Source: Psychroflexus salis (GTDB lineage Bacteria; Bacteroidota; Bacteroidia; Flavobacteriales; Flavobacteriaceae). From it: 64,000 bases of DNA. Made by a program: the position numbers and the translations under genes. The notes under the pieces were generated by a model. That model worked only from the letters and a program-made list of their open reading frames with translations, was not told the DNA's origin and did not search any database. The stretch covers positions 230,889 through 294,888 of the forward strand of contig NZ_BMGL01000001.1 of the NCBI RefSeq assembly GCF_014640175.1, written 5' to 3'. Shown in pieces: positions 46,084-54,593 of this stretch. Position 1 is the first letter of the stretch. Every line of letters begins with the position of its first letter.

Positions 46084-46554
46084 ATGCGTTTCAATACTTT
46101 TTCTGCTCTCTTATTTTTAGTCAGCTTTTCTTTTTTACTAACTTCTTGTGGTGGTGCCAAAAAACTCCGCCAGCAACAAAGTGCCAGTGTTGTGGCCAAC
46201 GCAAAAACTTTTTTAGGAACTCCTTATGCTTGGGGCGGAACTACGAAAAGTGGAATAGACTGCTCTGGATTAGTATTAAATGCTTTTCCTAATCAATATA
46301 GCTTGCCCAGAACCGCCAAAGCCATGGCTAAAGAAGGAAAAAGAACCAAACTAAAAAAACTAATACCTGGCGATTTGGTTTTTTTTAAAACAGGTCGGGG
46401 ACGCAAAATCACGCATGTTGGCATTGTAGTAAGTAACAACAAGGATTATCCGGAATTTATTCACAGCTCGACAAGCAGAGGTGTTATTATTTCTTCTTTG
46501 GGTGAAGCTTATTGGCGAAAAAATTTCAGAAAAGCAAGGAGGATTATTCATTAG
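46084..46554 (+). CDS. NlpC/P60 cell-wall peptidase lipoprotein
   Basis: A 156-residue lipoprotein (LLTSC, Cys22). The NlpC/P60 domain has the catalytic Cys60 in [12 protein letters not shown], His111 in KITHVGIV and a third polar residue His127 in EFIHSS. PGDLVFF precedes the histidine as usual. It should cleave peptidoglycan stem peptides (gamma-D-Glu to diaminopimelate bond in the family). Confidence 0.92.
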   Translation: MRFNTFSALLFLVSFSFLLTSCGGAKKLRQQQSASVVANAKTFLGTPYAWGGTTKSGIDCSGLVLNAFPNQYSLPRTAKAMAKEGKRTKLKKLIPGDLVFFKTGRGRKITHVGIVVSNNKDYPEFIHSSTSRGVIISSLGEAYWRKNFRKARRIIH

Positions 46555-46619
46555 CCCATTCAGAAAAATTTGATGGTTTCCTAAAAAAACACTATTTTTA
46601 GTTTCACAACCATCTACAA

Positions 46620-48668
46620 ATGAAACTTTTAAACTTTTTAGTCATTCGACTAAGTTTATTTTTCTTACTCGGAATTTACTTAGGCTTGCAGTTTTCCATT
46701 CCTACAGAAACGCTTCTTTTTTATATTGGAATTGGTATTGTAGTACTTGTTGTTTTTCATTTAGCTTACCTTAAAAGCTTCAACATAAACTACGGATTTT
46801 CAATCTTTGTGCCTATTGTTTTTGTATGTATTGGAATGCTTTCCAGTGCAATTCAGCAAGCTAAAAACCAAAAAAACCATATTGCTCATCAGGTAAAAAA
46901 AGATACCGTTCATTGGGTTTTAGTTGAAGTTAATGAAGTTTTAAAATCCAACAATTATAATTTCAAGTATTTAGTTGATGCTCATTCAATTGATGATGCA
47001 AAAACCCACGGAAAATTACTTGTACAAATTGCAAAAGAAGATGAAGATGAAGCATTTTCAGTTGGCGATCAGTTAATTTTTGCAACCGAACTTTCTGCTT
47101 TTAAAGATCCTAAAAACCCACAAGCTTTCAATTACAAAACCTATATGAATAATCAATTGGTTTTTTATCAAGCCAAGCCTAAAGTATACATCCATCAAAC
47201 TAATGAAGACGGGACAAGCTTATTGTCTAAAGCAGATAATTTTCGGAATCAAATTCAATTTAAATTAGACCAAGCAGGATTCAACAAGCAGCAATTAGGT
47301 TTAATACAAGCTTTACTTTTAGGACAAAAAAAGCAAATTGACCCTGAAACTTATGCTAACTTTTCAAAAGCGGGAGTAGTTCATATTTTGGCAGTTTCGG
47401 GTTTGCATGTAGGAATTGTCTTGCTCTTATTACAATGGGTTTTTAAACCTATAGATTACCTTAAAAATGGACGGATTTTCAAAACTATAATCATCGTAAT
47501 TTTACTTTGGGGGTTTGCGCTGATTGCTGGATTTTCTCCTTCTGTAACGCGCGCTGTAAGCATGTTTAGCTTGTTTGCCATCGCCTTAAATATGAAACGT
47601 AAAACCAACACCATTAATTTACTGTGTTTATCCTTATTTCCCATTTTAATCGTAAAACCACATTTTATTTTAGAAGTGGGTTTTCAACTGAGTTATGCAG
47701 CTGTATTTTCTATTGTTATGCTGCAACCGAAACTATATGCATTGTATCGACCCAAATTTTACATCGATAAGCTATTTTGGTCTGTTTTTACGGTAACCAA
47801 AAGCGCACAATTGGGTGTTTTGCCATTCTCTTTGTTTTATTTTCATCAATTTCCAGGATTATTCATGCTGGCTAATTTGGTAATTATTCCATTTTTAGGA
47901 ATTTTATTAGGCGGTGGCATTTTGGTAATCATTTTAGCTTTCCTGGATTTCTTACCTGAATTTTTAGTTCGCTCCTATTCTTTTTTATTAGATGTGCTTC
48001 AAAATTTCGTGAACTTTATCGCTTTACAAGAAGAGTTTGTTTTTCAAGATATCTTTTTCAATTTCACTATGTTTTTGTGTCTTCTTTTTATGATTTGGAG
48101 CTTATTATTTTACGTTAGAAGCAAGCATTACAATTACATTATTGGTTTTTTTATAGGTGCAATTGGCATGACTTGGTCTTATACTTTAGCAATTGAAGAA
48201 CAACAAAATTCGGCTGAACTTATTATCTTTAACGAATACCGAAAAACGGCATTGGGCATAAAAAAAGCAAGGCAGTTTAGCTTATATTTTTCGGACAGTT
48301 TGCAAAACCCAAAAGAATTATACAGCATAAAAAACTACTTACCACTGTACAATATTGAACGTTTTGAAGTAAAAAATCCCAAGCCGTTTTATCATTTCAA
48401 CCAACATGAAACTTTATTAGTTATTGATAGTACAGCCATTTATCCACGAAAAGTGAAAAATGCCTATGTGTATTTAAGTCAATCGCCAAAACTGAATTTA
48501 GAACGTTTAATCAACGAAATCAAGCCCAAAGAAATCATTGCCGATGCCAGTAATTATCCTTCGTTTGTTAAGCAATGGCGAGCAACTTGCAAAGAATTAA
48601 ATATTCCGTTTCATTCTACATATCGAGATGGCGCTTGGCGTAGAAAAATCGAAAGAAAAGGATTGTAA
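46620..48668 (+). CDS. comEC: ComEC/Rec2-family membrane channel protein
   Basis: A 682-residue multi-pass protein. An N-terminal DUF4131-type region is followed by the competence domain with LIQALLLGQKKQIDPETYAN and FSKAGVVHILAVSGLHVGIV, then about eight helices. The C-terminal about 150 residues show little of the metallo-beta-lactamase domain of full ComEC and lack its HxHxDH motif, as in other flavobacterial forms I know. A role in single-strand DNA import is inferred from the family; no other competence gene is present here. Confidence 0.87.
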   Translation: MKLLNFLVIRLSLFFLLGIYLGLQFSIPTETLLFYIGIGIVVLVVFHLAYLKSFNINYGFSIFVPIVFVCIGMLSSAIQQAKNQKNHIAHQVKKDTVHWVLVEVNEVLKSNNYNFKYLVDAHSIDDAKTHGKLLVQIAKEDEDEAFSVGDQLIFATELSAFKDPKNPQAFNYKTYMNNQLVFYQAKPKVYIHQTNEDGTSLLSKADNFRNQIQFKLDQAGFNKQQLGLIQALLLGQKKQIDPETYANFSKAGVVHILAVSGLHVGIVLLLLQWVFKPIDYLKNGRIFKTIIIVILLWGFALIAGFSPSVTRAVSMFSLFAIALNMKRKTNTINLLCLSLFPILIVKPHFILEVGFQLSYAAVFSIVMLQPKLYALYRPKFYIDKLFWSVFTVTKSAQLGVLPFSLFYFHQFPGLFMLANLVIIPFLGILLGGGILVIILAFLDFLPEFLVRSYSFLLDVLQNFVNFIALQEEFVFQDIFFNFTMFLCLLFMIWSLLFYVRSKHYNYIIGFFIGAIGMTWSYTLAIEEQQNSAELIIFNEYRKTALGIKKARQFSLYFSDSLQNPKELYSIKNYLPLYNIERFEVKNPKPFYHFNQHETLLVIDSTAIYPRKVKNAYVYLSQSPKLNLERLINEIKPKEIIADASNYPSFVKQWRATCKELNIPFHSTYRDGAWRRKIERKGL

Positions 48669-48690
48669 AATTTATGCTCATGTAACATAA

Positions 48691-48715
48691 CCACAGAGAC
48701 ACAAAGTGCACAAAG
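48691..48715. repeat. Short interspersed CCACAGAGACACAAAG-type repeat
   Basis: CCACAGAGACACAAAGTGCA lies in the 70-bp gap between two convergent genes. A related string (ACCACAAAGTACACCAAATA) occurs at 61812-61838. Such CACAAAG strings are scattered between genes in many bacterial genomes; their function is unknown. Confidence 0.5.
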
Positions 48716-48738
48716 AACATAATTAATAAAAATTCAAC

Positions 48739-50082
48739 TTAATTTGAATCTTCCAACACCTTCTCCACTTCCTTTAAGTGATGCGTTCTTTTGATGATTT
48801 GTTGGTCTTCATTTACCAAAATATAAGTTGGAAAACTCATTACTTTAAATTGAAGTGCAGGTTTTTCAGAATCCTTAGCTTCTGCAGTAGCAAATAAAGT
48901 GTTCCAATCCATTTGCTGTCTGGCAATCATGCGTTCTACCGCACCTTGATTGGCGTCTACCACAACTCCCACTACAGCTAATTCATCGTGTTCTTGTTGT
49001 AATCTTTTCAATCGATTAACATCTTCCAAGCTTGACAAACTCCAGGTAGTCCAAAAATAAAAAAGTTGCTGTTTTCCTTGGTATGTTTTAGTTGAATACG
49101 GCTTACCATCTATGTAATCAATATGTATTTGTGGTAAATAAAAACCTTCAGTTACTCCGGTTGGCTTTTCATTAAAGCCTAAGTTTTGAAGCATAAATTG
49201 TTCACCTTCATAAACGAGCTTAAAATCATATTGATTTAAATGAAGCGTATCGTTCAATTTAAAACGAAGTAAATTAACTTCTTGACCAACTTCAACAGAA
49301 TCCTTTTTTTCAAAAACCAAAAATTGAAGTTTTTTAGGATTGGTTTCTAATTGAGTAAAATTCGATTTAGCTTCTAACACATAGGTTTTATCTTCTATTG
49401 TAAATTCTTGTGTTTTTAAATGTGGAATGCTCAAGCCTAAAAAATATTTTTCAGCGGTAGTACTGATGCCTATATTTTCGTTGTATGGGTCTAACAACAA
49501 AACAAACTGTTCATTTTTACGGGTACCAAACTGAACTTTGGTTTTCGGTAAAAATTGAACCTTATTTTCTTCGTAAAAGGCTTCATCTTGTTCATCTATA
49601 AACTGAATAGGGTATTCAAATTCTTGGATTTTTTCATTTTGAAAATCAAGGTTTAAATCTGTATCTACTACAAGAGCTCGATTTCCATTTTTAAGCTCAC
49701 CTATAACAATATGAACTTTAGATGGAATATAAGCATCTGAAACTTGGGTGGTATCGATTTTATAAATCTGTTGAAGCAAAGAAAACTCTTCTTCAGAAAT
49801 GTTGTCATTTATAAAATCTTGGTAATAGGCTTGTGCTACATTAAAAATGAAAAGCTTTATCTCATAATCGTTAAACTCACTTGGAATATTTTTGAATTGT
49901 ATGCTATCGGGAGAAATGCTATTAACAGGTTCACGTTGCGGATAAAAATGGCCATAAGAGATTTTACTTTCTAGGTTCAGTTTAATGTTTTTTAATGCTT
50001 TCTCTTGTTCTGATGTTGTTTCTTTACAAGCCCAAAAACTGACTATACTACATAAAAAAACGACTTTTAATATGTTTCTCAT
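48739..50082 (-). CDS. TlpA/thioredoxin-fold lipoprotein lacking the CXXC motif
   Basis: A 447-residue lipoprotein (VSFWAC, Cys19) with a long N-terminal part and a C-terminal thioredoxin-like domain (about 340-447). Where TlpA proteins have FWATWCGPC this one has FWTTWSLSSLED, so both redox cysteines are missing. The rest of the fold (LAVVGVVVDANQGAVERM, FKVMSFPTYILVNEDQ with the cis-proline) is kept. It overlaps tadA by 4 bp. A binding rather than redox role is likely. Confidence 0.82.
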   Translation of the reverse strand: MRNILKVVFLCSIVSFWACKETTSEQEKALKNIKLNLESKISYGHFYPQREPVNSISPDSIQFKNIPSEFNDYEIKLFIFNVAQAYYQDFINDNISEEEFSLLQQIYKIDTTQVSDAYIPSKVHIVIGELKNGNRALVVDTDLNLDFQNEKIQEFEYPIQFIDEQDEAFYEENKVQFLPKTKVQFGTRKNEQFVLLLDPYNENIGISTTAEKYFLGLSIPHLKTQEFTIEDKTYVLEAKSNFTQLETNPKKLQFLVFEKKDSVEVGQEVNLLRFKLNDTLHLNQYDFKLVYEGEQFMLQNLGFNEKPTGVTEGFYLPQIHIDYIDGKPYSTKTYQGKQQLFYFWTTWSLSSLEDVNRLKRLQQEHDELAVVGVVVDANQGAVERMIARQQMDWNTLFATAEAKDSEKPALQFKVMSFPTYILVNEDQQIIKRTHHLKEVEKVLEDSN

Positions 50083-50531
50083 TTTTGTTGTTTTCTTTTT
50101 TGCTTAAAAAAATCTTTTAATAATTGGCTACATTCCTCTTGCATAATTCCAAAAGCTACTTGAGTTTTAGGATGCAGATTAGCACCAAAAGCTCGGTATC
50201 CGCGTTCGTGGTCTTCTGCTGCAAAAACTACTTTACTTATTTGGCTCCAATACAAAGCGCCGGCACACATTTGGCAAGGTTCTAAACTTACATAAAGCGT
50301 ACAGCATTTTAAATATTTTCCGCCTAAAAAATTAGCTGCCGAAGTAATAGCTTGCATTTCGGCATGTGCCGTAACATCGTTTAAACGCTCAGTAAGGTTA
50401 TGGCTTCGTGCAATAATTTGATTTTTACTTACAATTATAGCACCAACTGGAACTTCTCCTAGTTCAAAAGCAATTTGGGCTTGCTCTAAGGCTTTGCGCA
50501 TAAAATAAGTATCGTCGAATTCTGCTATCAT
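50079..50531 (-). CDS. tadA: tRNA-specific adenosine deaminase / nucleoside deaminase
   Basis: 150 residues of the cytidine-deaminase superfamily. Zinc ligands and catalytic Glu are His56-Ala-Glu58 (VTAHAEMQAI) and Pro85-Cys86-x-x-Cys89 (LEPCQMCAGA). The family converts A34 of tRNA-Arg to inosine. The C-terminal FFKQKRKQQ fits tRNA contact. Divergent from dxs, with 38 bp between the starts. Confidence 0.92.
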   Translation of the reverse strand: MIAEFDDTYFMRKALEQAQIAFELGEVPVGAIIVSKNQIIARSHNLTERLNDVTAHAEMQAITSAANFLGGKYLKCCTLYVSLEPCQMCAGALYWSQISKVVFAAEDHERGYRAFGANLHPKTQVAFGIMQEECSQLLKDFFKQKRKQQK

Positions 50532-50556
50532 GCGCTAAAAATACAAATTCATGCTT

Positions 50557-50564
50557 TACCTTTG
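50557..50564 (+). promoter_or_regulatory. TAnnTTTG promoter element of dxs, leaderless spacing
   Basis: TACCTTTG is followed by five bases and the dxs ATG at 50570. Confidence 0.55.
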
Positions 50565-50569
50565 TAAGA

Positions 50570-52348
50570 ATGAAGAATGGAATTTTGTCGCAAATCAATT
50601 CGCCTGCAGCTATAAAAAAATGTAGCAAAAACGAGCTATTAGCTTTAACTAAAGAGTTACGCGAATTTATTATAGATGTAGTCTCTACCAAAGAAGGCCA
50701 TTTGGGAGCGAGTTTAGGTGTCGTTGAGCTTACGGTTGCTTTACACCATGTATTTAATACACCTAAGGATCAATTAATTTGGGATGTGGGACATCAAGCC
50801 TACGGACATAAAATTTTGACAGGCAGAAGAGCTAATTTTCACACCAACCGTAAACTCAACGGAATTTCAGGTTTTCCAAAACGCGGAGAAAGTGAGTATG
50901 ATGCATTTGGCGTTGGGCATAGCTCTACTTCTATTTCGGCAGCTTTAGGAATGGCTATTGCTGCCCAACTCGATGGTGATTTTGAACGCCAACATATCGC
51001 AGTCATCGGCGATGCGTCTATAGCGGCAGGAATGGCTTTTGAAGGTTTAAATCACGCTGGAGTTACCGATGCTAACTTACTCGTTATTTTAAACGATAAT
51101 GCCATTGGCATCGACCCCAGTGTTGGCGCGCTAAAAAACTACCTTACCAAAGCAAAAGTGGGTTTTAAACCTAAACAGAACAACATTATTGAAGCTTTAA
51201 ATTTCAATTACAAAGGCCCAATCGATGGTCATGATTTACCTGCTTTAATTGAAGCTTTAAACGAGTTAAAACAACAAAAAGGACCACGATTTTTACACGT
51301 TATCACCAAAAAAGGAAAAGGTTTACAAAAAGCGGAAGAAGACCAAGTTACTTACCATGCGCCGGGTAAATTTGACAAGACAACGGGCGAAATTATCTCG
51401 AAAACAGACGAAAATTTACCGCCTAAATTTCAAGATGTATTTGGGTTGACCTTGGTAGAATTGGCTGAACAAAATCTAAAAATAATTGGTATTACACCGG
51501 CCATGCCCACAGGAAGTTCATTAAAATACATGATGCAAAAATTCCCCAATCGAGCCTTTGATGTAGGTATTGCCGAGCAACATGCAGTGACGTTTGCAGC
51601 AGGTTTAGCCACCCAAAACTATATAGTTTTTTGTGCAATTTATAGTACGTTTTTACAACGTGCCATGGACCAAGTTATTCATGATGTGGCTTTGCAAAAT
51701 TTACCGGTCATTTTTTGCATCGATCGAGCGGGATTGGTGGGTAACGACGGCGCAACCCATCATGGTGTTTTTGACATTGCTCTATTGAAAAGCATTCCTA
51801 ATATTATGATTGCTGCACCTTCTAATGAAATTGAATTGCGGAATTTATTGTTCACAGTTTCAAAAGGAGTTAACCAACCCATTGCCATTCGCTATCCGCG
51901 TGGACGAGGAAACATCATCGATTGGCAACAAGATTTTAAAGCTATTCCGCTTGGAAAATTTCAACAGTTAAAAAAAGGAACCCAAATTGCAGTAGTTAGC
52001 TTAGGAACACTTAGCGTTGAAGTGGAAAAAGCTATTGAAATGCTTGATGAAAAAGACAAACCAAAGATTGCACATTTTGATGTTCGCTTTGTGAAGCCTT
52101 TTCAAAATGAATTTTTTGTGATGCTTTTTTCTAAATTCAGTTGTATGATTACTTTAGAAGATGGAAGTATAAAGGGCGGTTTTGGTGAAGATGTAAGTGC
52201 TTTTGCTCAACAGAAAAACTATCCTGGAAAAGTGATTAATTTAGGCATTCCCGATGAATTTATCGAACACGGGAGTCCAGAAGAATTGTATGATTTGGTG
52301 GGTTTATCTGCTGCTAAAATTGCGAATGTGTTAGAAGAAAATTTGTAG
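50570..52348 (+). CDS. dxs: 1-deoxy-D-xylulose-5-phosphate synthase
   Basis: A 592-residue DXS, the first enzyme of the MEP isoprenoid pathway. It shows VSTKEGHLGASLGVVELTVA (His for catalysis), the TPP-binding AVIGDASIAAGMAFEGLNHA, the transketolase-type FDVGIAEQHAVTFAAGLA, DRAGLVGNDGATHHGVFD and the C-terminal EDGSIKGGFGEDVSAFA. Length is slightly below the E. coli enzyme but all domains are present. Its 3' end and following hairpin are repeated in diverged form at about 53739-54010. Confidence 0.97.
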   Translation: MKNGILSQINSPAAIKKCSKNELLALTKELREFIIDVVSTKEGHLGASLGVVELTVALHHVFNTPKDQLIWDVGHQAYGHKILTGRRANFHTNRKLNGISGFPKRGESEYDAFGVGHSSTSISAALGMAIAAQLDGDFERQHIAVIGDASIAAGMAFEGLNHAGVTDANLLVILNDNAIGIDPSVGALKNYLTKAKVGFKPKQNNIIEALNFNYKGPIDGHDLPALIEALNELKQQKGPRFLHVITKKGKGLQKAEEDQVTYHAPGKFDKTTGEIISKTDENLPPKFQDVFGLTLVELAEQNLKIIGITPAMPTGSSLKYMMQKFPNRAFDVGIAEQHAVTFAAGLATQNYIVFCAIYSTFLQRAMDQVIHDVALQNLPVIFCIDRAGLVGNDGATHHGVFDIALLKSIPNIMIAAPSNEIELRNLLFTVSKGVNQPIAIRYPRGRGNIIDWQQDFKAIPLGKFQQLKKGTQIAVVSLGTLSVEVEKAIEMLDEKDKPKIAHFDVRFVKPFQNEFFVMLFSKFSCMITLEDGSIKGGFGEDVSAFAQQKNYPGKVINLGIPDEFIEHGSPEELYDLVGLSAAKIANVLEENL

Positions 52349-52409
52349 ATAAAATGAAACTCAGCAAGGATTCAAAGCCATTGCAGAGTTGGTTAAAACT
52401 TCAGAATTT

Positions 52410-52445
52410 AAACCTTCAAGGTCTTCGAGACCTTGAAGGTTTTTA
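52410..52445 (+). terminator. Palindromic terminator after dxs (left copy)
   Basis: A stem of at least 14 bp (AACCTTCAAGGTCT / AGACCTTGAAGGTT) with a TCG loop and a T-run. A related hairpin lies at 53978-54010. Palindromes of this sequence type are frequent after genes in flavobacteria. Confidence 0.85.
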
Positions 52446-52471
52446 TGCTAGATTAAAATAGCAATTGATGC

Positions 52472-53392
52472 TTACTTCTTCACAAACTTCTTAACTAACT
52501 CACCTTCACTTGTACTCACTTTTATAAAATATATCCCATTAGTAAGCTGACTTACATCTATGCCATTTAGATAAGCAGAATTGAGTTGCATAACACGTTT
52601 TCCTTGCAAATCAAAAATTCCGATAGCAGTAATATCTATTTGACTAGTTTCTATATGTAGCAAATTACTCGTTGGGTTGGGGTAAATCATGATTTTTTTC
52701 AGTTCTTCTCCTTCAATACCCAAATTATCTTCACCGAGCAAACAATCTTCCTCATTTTCGCATGTGTAATAGCATTGATGAAATTCGATAGTATTTGTGA
52801 ATTCATTCAGAATATCAAATAATTTTATATTAGACTCTATATCAATAACTAAATGCAAATGAATAAAAGAAGAAAATTCAAATGGTTTAATCACTGATAT
52901 TATTTCTTGATTCAGCATTGATATCATATCATCTGAAATATTATCATTGATGGATAAAAGGTTTATTAAGTCGTCTTTATCAAAACCATCTTCAGGATAA
53001 TCACTTATCACAGCGGAATAAGTAAATGGCCCTTCATCCCCTTCACATTCTGTTATAAAACAATGGTAACTACCTACTGAATTGGTAATCTCTGTTATGA
53101 TTGAAAGAATACTTTCTGTCGATGTTATACTTACATAATGGTTATGTTCCCATGGTGGAACTGTTTTTTTAACTGATGTGATGAGCGTATTAAGTGTTTC
53201 TTCATCTTCTACTGAAATATTATCATTGCTAACCACATAATTTATAAAATCATCTTTGTCAAAATCAGGAGATACATTATCAATGTTTAAACTTACAGCA
53301 TAGCTATAAGTATCATCAACTTGCATACAGTCATTTTGAGCGAATGTTAGACTAACTACTGAAATAAAAATGATTACAAATATTTTTTTCAT
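52472..53392 (-). CDS. T9SS-secreted protein with two tandem domains
   Basis: A 306-residue secreted protein with signal peptide (ending VVSLTFAQ) and a C-terminal type IX sorting domain (IYPNPTSNLLHIETSQ to LVKKFVKK, about 236-306). Between them are two divergent copies of a domain of about 95 residues: SYAVSLNIDNVSPDFDKDDF to GSYHCFITEC, and FTYSAVISDYPEDGFDKDDL to EFHQCYYTC. Each carries an FDKDD(F/L)IN motif, an SxNDNIS motif and a terminal cysteine pair. I know no family for the repeat. The gene is the cargo between the two dxs 3' ends. Confidence 0.8.
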   Translation of the reverse strand: MKKIFVIIFISVVSLTFAQNDCMQVDDTYSYAVSLNIDNVSPDFDKDDFINYVVSNDNISVEDEETLNTLITSVKKTVPPWEHNHYVSITSTESILSIITEITNSVGSYHCFITECEGDEGPFTYSAVISDYPEDGFDKDDLINLLSINDNISDDMISMLNQEIISVIKPFEFSSFIHLHLVIDIESNIKLFDILNEFTNTIEFHQCYYTCENEEDCLLGEDNLGIEGEELKKIMIYPNPTSNLLHIETSQIDITAIGIFDLQGKRVMQLNSAYLNGIDVSQLTNGIYFIKVSTSEGELVKKFVKK

Positions 53393-53403
53393 GATTTCTA
53401 GTT

Positions 53404-53514
53404 TTATTGTATTACTAAATGTTTTGCATCGATGATGTTACCGTCTATCGCCAAATTAACTATATAAGCGCCTGTGGTAAAGTAATGAAGATGAACACTA
53501 AGCAGGTTAGTTAG
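53404..53514 (-). pseudogene. Remnant of a T9SS C-terminal sorting domain
   Basis: On the minus strand the frame ending at the TAA at 53404 reads HYFTTGAYIVNLAIDGNIID and then AKHLVIQ, the typical last strands of a type A sorting domain (GxYxVxL...KxLxIQ). Upstream sequence degrades, so this is the tail of a second, deleted secreted-protein gene. Confidence 0.55.
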
Positions 53515-53738
53515 GATGTGGACTTGTGGTTTCATACATGCTAACTTTGGTAATTTGAATGGGATTTATTAAATTTTTACTAAAAGTAAAGAAATAAATT
53601 TTAATTTTTAGATTGTTTATAAGAATTTAAAAGTCAAAGCGAAAAATGACTAGCAACTTAAAGCATTGTATTATAATTCCCAAGTTCGCCTTGCGCAAAA
53701 AATATGTGCATCATCACGATGGAAGATGAAGTCTAATT

Positions 53739-53912
53739 GGTGGTTTTGGTGAAGATGTAAGTGCGTTTACACAACAGCAATCTAATAGCGAAAAAATGAT
53801 TTACCTCGGCATTTCTTATGCATTTATCGAACACGGAAGCCCAGATGAATTGTATGAGTTGGTGGGTTTGTCTGCTGCTAAGATTACTAAGATGATAAAA
53901 GAAAATTTGTGA
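53739..53912 (+). pseudogene. Degenerate copy of the dxs 3' end
   Basis: Aligns without gaps to the last 174 bp of dxs (52175-52348). The translation GGFGEDVSAFTQQQSNSEKM continues to SAAKITKMIKENL and keeps about two thirds of the residues. Many differences are silent or conservative, as between orthologs of related species, not as in free decay. Traces of the match extend left to about 53700 and right through the following hairpin. There is no start codon or upstream part. Confidence 0.92.
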
Positions 53913-53977
53913 ATGAAATGAAACGCTCCAAAGGTTCTGAGCCCTTGCTGTGTTGGGTAAAATCATTAATAGGAATC

Positions 53978-54014
53978 AAACCTGCAAGGTCTCAGAGACC
54001 TTGCAGGTTTTTCA
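53978..54014 (+). terminator. Palindromic hairpin after the dxs remnant (right copy)
   Basis: A 15-bp stem (AAACCTGCAAGGTCT / AGACCTTGCAGGTTT) with a CAG loop and short T-run. Compared with the copy after dxs, TTC/GAA in the stem has become TGC/GCA, a compensatory change that preserves pairing. Confidence 0.8.
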
Positions 54015-54023
54015 CGAAATAAC

Positions 54024-54515
54024 CTAAAACTGAATCAACCCATTTACGATATCGTATACCAACTCCGATTCATAACCTTTGTAGAGTAAATGTTGTACAA
54101 CTTTTTGTTTGGTTTTGGCATCTTTTGTGTTGCTGAGCAACTTCCACTTCTTGACTGCCAAATTTTCTAAAGTGTCTAAGTAATCTTCTTGTTTAATTTC
54201 CTGCATTCCAATTTTTATGAGGTGATCAGGAATGTTTTTTTGCTGCAAATGCATTTTAATTTTCTGTTTTCCCCAGTTTTTAAAGTTGAATTTTCCGCGT
54301 ACAAAACTTCTTGTAAAACGCTCTTCATTTAAAAATCCATCTTGCATTAATTGAATAATAATTTGCTCTTGTGCTTCGGGAATCATATTCATTTTGTGGA
54401 GCTTCTCTTCTACTTCTTTATGGCATCGATCCTGATAAGCACAATACTTCATCAAGGTAATTAAAGCCTCTTTTACCGTATAGGTTTTAGTGTTTATATG
54501 TTCATTAAAATTCAT
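54024..54515 (-). CDS. recX: Regulatory protein RecX
   Basis: A 163-residue RecX built of three-helix repeats: ALITLMKYCAYQDRCHKEVE, LIQDGF-like segment IQLMQDGFLNEERFTRSFVR, GKFNFKNWGKQKIKMHLQQK and VVQHLLYKGYESELVYDIVN. It restrains RecA filament growth. Transcription converges with the dxs remnant side and ends near the hairpin at 53978-54014. Confidence 0.9.
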   Translation of the reverse strand: MNFNEHINTKTYTVKEALITLMKYCAYQDRCHKEVEEKLHKMNMIPEAQEQIIIQLMQDGFLNEERFTRSFVRGKFNFKNWGKQKIKMHLQQKNIPDHLIKIGMQEIKQEDYLDTLENLAVKKWKLLSNTKDAKTKQKVVQHLLYKGYESELVYDIVNGLIQF

Positions 54516-54549
54516 TTATCTAAGTTACAGAAAATTTCACTTTTAAGCA

Positions 54550-54593
54550 TAAAAAAACCCTATTTCGAATAAACGAAACAGGGTTTTTTTTAA
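54550..54593. terminator. Hairpin between recX and rng
   Basis: AAAAAAACCCTATTTCG and CGAAACAGGGTTTTTTT form a long stem with A- and T-runs on both sides. It can end rng transcription from the right; recX lies downstream of it on the same strand. Confidence 0.85.
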
